A stretch of 8,451 nt of DNA, taken from the NCBI GenBank assembly GCA_003134675.1, contig PLBZ01000094.1, positions 1 to 8,451 of the forward strand, written 5' to 3'. A program made the translations under genes and the position numbers. Shown here piece by piece: positions 6,061 through 8,451 of this stretch (positions are counted from its first letter, which is position 1; each line of letters opens with the position of its first letter). Origin of the DNA: Solirubrobacterales bacterium. GTDB taxonomy: Bacteria; Actinomycetota; Thermoleophilia; Solirubrobacterales; Solirubrobacteraceae. The notes below the pieces were generated by a model. The model was not told the DNA's origin. It did not search any database and was given only the letters and a program-made list of their open reading frames with translations.

Positions 6061-7207
6061 GGCGCCCGTGAGCGCCTTCTCCCTATATGCCACCGCCCTG
6101 GCTCCGTTCCAAGCCGAGGTGACGCACCTGCGCCCATCCGATGCGGAAGTGATCGACGCGCACACGCACCTGGGGCTAGACGAGGACGGGCGATCGTTGA
6201 GCCTCGATCAGCTGCTCGCGCAGCTCGACGCCGCCGAGGCGCGACGGGCATGCGTCTTCCCGCTGCACGACCCCGACCGCCACCCGTCCTATCGCGTCCC
6301 GAACGACCGCGTGCTGGCCTGGGCAGGCGAAAGCGACGGGCGGCTGGTGCCGTTCAGCCGGCTGGACCCTGCCGAAGATCCGCTCGATGAGGCGGAGCGG
6401 TGTCTGGCGGCGGGCGCCAAGGGGATCAAGCTGCATCCGCGCGCTCAGGACTTCGTGTTCGACGGTGGGGAGATGGACGACGTTTTCGCGCTGGCCGAAG
6501 ACGCCGGCGTGCCGATCCTGATCCACGCCGGCCGCGGCCTGCCGCCGTTGGCGGACGGTCTCGCCGACCTCGCTCTGCGCCATCCCGGCGCCGTGCTGAT
6601 CCTCGCACACGGAGCGATCTGCGACCAGGGGATCCTCACGACACGCCTGGCCGATCACCCGGGCGTGCTCTACGACATCTCCTGCTTCTTCCCGCTCGAC
6701 GTGATCGAGCTGTTCGCGCGCGTCCCCGCCGAGCGAATCGTGTTCGCCTCGGACCCCCCCTACGGCATGCCCGCGACGACGCTCTATCTGGCGCTGCGCG
6801 TGGCTCGGCAGGCGGGGCTCGACGAGCAGACGACGCGGGCTGTGCTGGGCGGAACGATGGCCTCGCTGCTCGACGGCCATGGACTGCCCGCGGCCAGCGC
6901 GCCGCGACGCGGAGCCTCGATCACGCTCTCGGGCCGCCTCGCGCGCGTGTACGGCTATGCGAGCCTGGTCGGCCCGGCGCTCTTCACGGGCGCCGCCGAA
7001 CAGGCGCACGCGATGCTCGACATGGCCCTGGCAGCATGCCGCGATCCCGAGCCTGGGAGCGACGGTGAGGCCCTGGAGACGATCGGCGCGGCATTGAGCG
7101 CGGCCGGCGCCCTGGTGGAAGAGGAGAACGGCCCCCGAGCGGCGATCGACCTCGTCTACCGCGCGATCGTACGCGCGGCCACCGAGATCTCCGATCAGCC
7201 GTCCTGA
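6056..7207 (+). CDS. Amidohydrolase-family (TIM-barrel) metal hydrolase with a C-terminal helical extension
   Basis: The product is a predicted cytoplasmic hydrolase or decarboxylase of the amidohydrolase superfamily (Amidohydro_2-like); the substrate is unknown. Numbered from the ATG at 6056 (383 residues), the metal-site residues occur in order: DAHTHLG with His36 and His38, GIKLHP with Lys125 and His127, LIHAG with His157, LAHGA with His185, and ASDPP with Asp233. The barrel ends around residue 275. About 108 further residues follow, starting APRRGASITLSGRLARVYGY, largely helical and Ala-rich, which the core family does not need. Alternative in-frame starts are the ATG at 6029 (nine residues longer) and the GTG at 6068 (favoured if TATGGT at 6055 is a -10 box). 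The much longer open frame upstream to 5621 is antisense to ndh and is rejected. No signal peptide is seen. Its stop codon directly abuts the convergent prmA stop. It interrupts an otherwise minus-strand run, which may indicate later insertion, but its base composition looks like its neighbours'. Confidence 0.85.
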   Translation: MVAPVSAFSLYATALAPFQAEVTHLRPSDAEVIDAHTHLGLDEDGRSLSLDQLLAQLDAAEARRACVFPLHDPDRHPSYRVPNDRVLAWAGESDGRLVPFSRLDPAEDPLDEAERCLAAGAKGIKLHPRAQDFVFDGGEMDDVFALAEDAGVPILIHAGRGLPPLADGLADLALRHPGAVLILAHGAICDQGILTTRLADHPGVLYDISCFFPLDVIELFARVPAERIVFASDPPYGMPATTLYLALRVARQAGLDEQTTRAVLGGTMASLLDGHGLPAASAPRRGASITLSGRLARVYGYASLVGPALFTGAAEQAHAMLDMALAACRDPEPGSDGEALETIGAALSAAGALVEEENGPRAAIDLVYRAIVRAATEISDQPS

Positions 7208-8077
7208 TCAGGGAGCGCTAAGCCACACCGCGGCCCACTCGCCGCTCATGCGCCGCTCACGCTCGCGCAGACCGAGGCGCTCGCCGAACGCTCCCACGAC
7301 CTCATCCACTTGGTCTCTCAAGAGACCCCCTGCCAGCAGCTGTGACGGCGCACGGGGCATATCCCGGGCCAGGTCGAGTAGCAACGGACGCAGCAGGTTC
7401 GCCACCACCACGATCGGCTCCGCCGGCCCGTCCGCGGTGCCCAGCCACGGCAGCGCCTGCGCGCGCAGGTCAAAGCGGCGAACCTCAATCGCCACCCCGT
7501 TCGCGTTCGCATTCTCCTCAGCGGCCGCAACGCTCTCGCGCTCGTGGTCGAGACCCAACACCGGAGCGAACCCGAGTTGCGCAGCGGCGATCGCCAGTAC
7601 CCCCGACCCGGTGCCGATATCCAGCAACGGCCCCGGAGCACCCTCGAGCCCTACCAGCTCCAGCAGCAGCTCCAAGCACAGGCGGGTGGTGGCGTGGGCG
7701 CCCGTACCGAACGCCTGCCCCGGGTCGATCACGATCTCCTCGGCATCGTCGCGGTCGCTGGGAGCCTCCCACGGAGGTCGCACATACAGGGCTGGAACTC
7801 CCCACGGAGGCTCGATCAGGACAGGACGATGGAAGCGCTTCCATCGCTCGGACCAGTCGTCGGCGATCTCGGTGCTCGAGACCTCCACCGGCGTAGCGCC
7901 CACGACCGCCCTCAGGTCGGGGAGCCTCGGCAGCTCCCCCGGCGCGCCGTACACCGCGTACTCGACCACTTCCTCGCCAATCCCCACCTCCTCCACACCG
8001 CTCGGCGCGAGCTCCAACAGCTCCGCCAGCACGATCTCCGCGTCCTTTAGCCTGACGCGCACCGCGAGACGGATCAC
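7208..8077 (-). CDS. prmA: Ribosomal protein L11 methyltransferase
   Basis: PrmA is a cytoplasmic SAM-dependent methyltransferase that trimethylates amino groups of ribosomal protein L11. The 289-residue length is normal. An N-terminal substrate-recognition domain leads to DDWSERWKRFHRP (73-85), a family signature. The methyltransferase domain shows DPGQAFGTGAHATT (118-131), the SAM-binding DIGTGSGVLAIA (153-164) with acidic residue Asp177 in LGLDHE, and ANLLRPLL (226-233), matching the family's ANIL motif with Leu for Ile. The start is a GTG at 8077 in a four-base GTGA overlap with the dnaJ stop, implying coupled translation, as in the common dnaJ-prmA pairing. The C-terminus ends GEWAAVWLSAP, a normal PrmA-like ending. 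The stop codon touches the stop of the convergent amidohydrolase gene, with no bases between. Confidence 0.95.
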   Translation of the reverse strand: MIRLAVRVRLKDAEIVLAELLELAPSGVEEVGIGEEVVEYAVYGAPGELPRLPDLRAVVGATPVEVSSTEIADDWSERWKRFHRPVLIEPPWGVPALYVRPPWEAPSDRDDAEEIVIDPGQAFGTGAHATTRLCLELLLELVGLEGAPGPLLDIGTGSGVLAIAAAQLGFAPVLGLDHERESVAAAEENANANGVAIEVRRFDLRAQALPWLGTADGPAEPIVVVANLLRPLLLDLARDMPRAPSQLLAGGLLRDQVDEVVGAFGERLGLRERERRMSGEWAAVWLSAP

Positions 8078-8451
8078 GCCGCCGGGCCGCGCAACGTGCG
8101 GCGCAGCTTGGCGAACATCGACTCCTCCGAGCGTAGGTTCTCCTCGGTGAGCGTTACGTTCAGCCGCTCCAGCAGCTCGCGCTGCTCCTCGCTGAGACGG
8201 CGCGGAACCACGACATTGACCACCACGCGCAGATCCCCTCGCCGGCCGCGATGCAGCGCGGGCATCCCCTCGCCGCGAAGTGTGAGCACCTCCCCCGGCT
8301 GCGTGCCCGGCGGCACCTCGACCGAGGCCGTGCCATCCAAGGTGGGTGTCTGGAGCGTCGCGCCGAGTGCCGCCAGGGGAGCCGCGACATCGAGCGCCGC
8401 GATCAGATCGTCGCCTTCGCGCACGAACCGCTCGTCCTCGCGCACGCGGAT
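8074..8451 (-). CDS. dnaJ: Chaperone DnaJ, C-terminal part (cut by the window edge)
   Basis: DnaJ (Hsp40) delivers unfolded clients to DnaK and stimulates its ATPase. Only the last 125 residues lie in the window; the frame is open through the right edge. They match C-terminal peptide-binding domain II and the tail: VREDERFVREGDDL (3-16), APLAALGATLQTPTLDG (24-40), VPPGTQPGEVLTLRGEGMP (46-64), GRRGDLRVVVNVVVPRRL (69-86) and LTEENL (101-106). The J domain and the zinc-finger CxxCxGxG repeats would lie further right, so DnaJ versus CbpA-type proteins cannot be separated by the zinc finger here. The GTQPG and the RGDLRVVVNVVVP stretch with the long tail favour true DnaJ. The stop overlaps the prmA GTG start. 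No CIRCE or HAIR heat-shock operator is in view, since the promoter is outside the window. Confidence 0.93.
   Translation of the reverse strand: MRVREDERFVREGDDLIAALDVAAPLAALGATLQTPTLDGTASVEVPPGTQPGEVLTLRGEGMPALHRGRRGDLRVVVNVVVPRRLSEEQRELLERLNVTLTEENLRSEESMFAKLRRTLRGPAA

Noticed and set aside
7248..8150. Plus-strand 300-codon frame opposite prmA
   Set aside because: It is antisense to PrmA, which shows intact SAM-binding motifs; the translated product is Ser/Arg/Pro-rich low complexity.

Overview
The window is high-GC (roughly two-thirds G+C by eye), densely coded bacterial chromosome with housekeeping genes packed head to tail. Protein flavour and gene order suggest an actinobacterium, most likely a deep-branching Thermoleophilia/Solirubrobacterales-type lineage. 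This is a judgement from conserved proteins and synteny, not from a search.

Reading the minus strand from right to left: the 3' end of dnaJ overlaps prmA (ribosomal protein L11 methyltransferase). A plus-strand amidohydrolase-family gene then converges on prmA, with the two stop codons directly abutting. Next is a minus-strand type II NADH dehydrogenase gene, divergent from the amidohydrolase, followed by a tight yqeY-phoH-ybeY-era block. A plus-strand ArsA/Get3-family ATPase gene converges on era, with a strikingly AT-rich spacer between them. It diverges from hisIE (bifunctional histidine biosynthesis), whose 3' end overlaps trpE. TrpE is cut by the left edge.

Functionally there are three themes: protein folding and translation (dnaJ, prmA, yqeY, phoH, ybeY, era), amino-acid biosynthesis (hisIE, trpE), and two plus-strand genes of unclear role set between minus-strand units (amidohydrolase, ArsA-like ATPase). 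The dnaJ-prmA and yqeY-phoH-ybeY-era blocks recall the heat-shock/ribosome-maturation supercluster of Firmicutes such as Bacillus, here compacted and interrupted by the amidohydrolase and NDH-2 genes.

No mobile element, RNA gene, CRISPR array or obvious new defence or biosynthetic system is visible. No stretch above 300 bases lacks a gene; the longest gap is 63 bases. The most interesting signals are regulatory. Four genes that head a possible transcription unit carry a TAnnnT (-10-like) hexamer 7-8 nt upstream of a start codon, as expected for leaderless mRNAs, while five operon-internal genes lack it. In addition there is a ~10% GC islet between the arsA-like gene and era, a cysteine-free single ArsA-like ATPase, and an amidohydrolase with an unexplained helical C-terminal extension.
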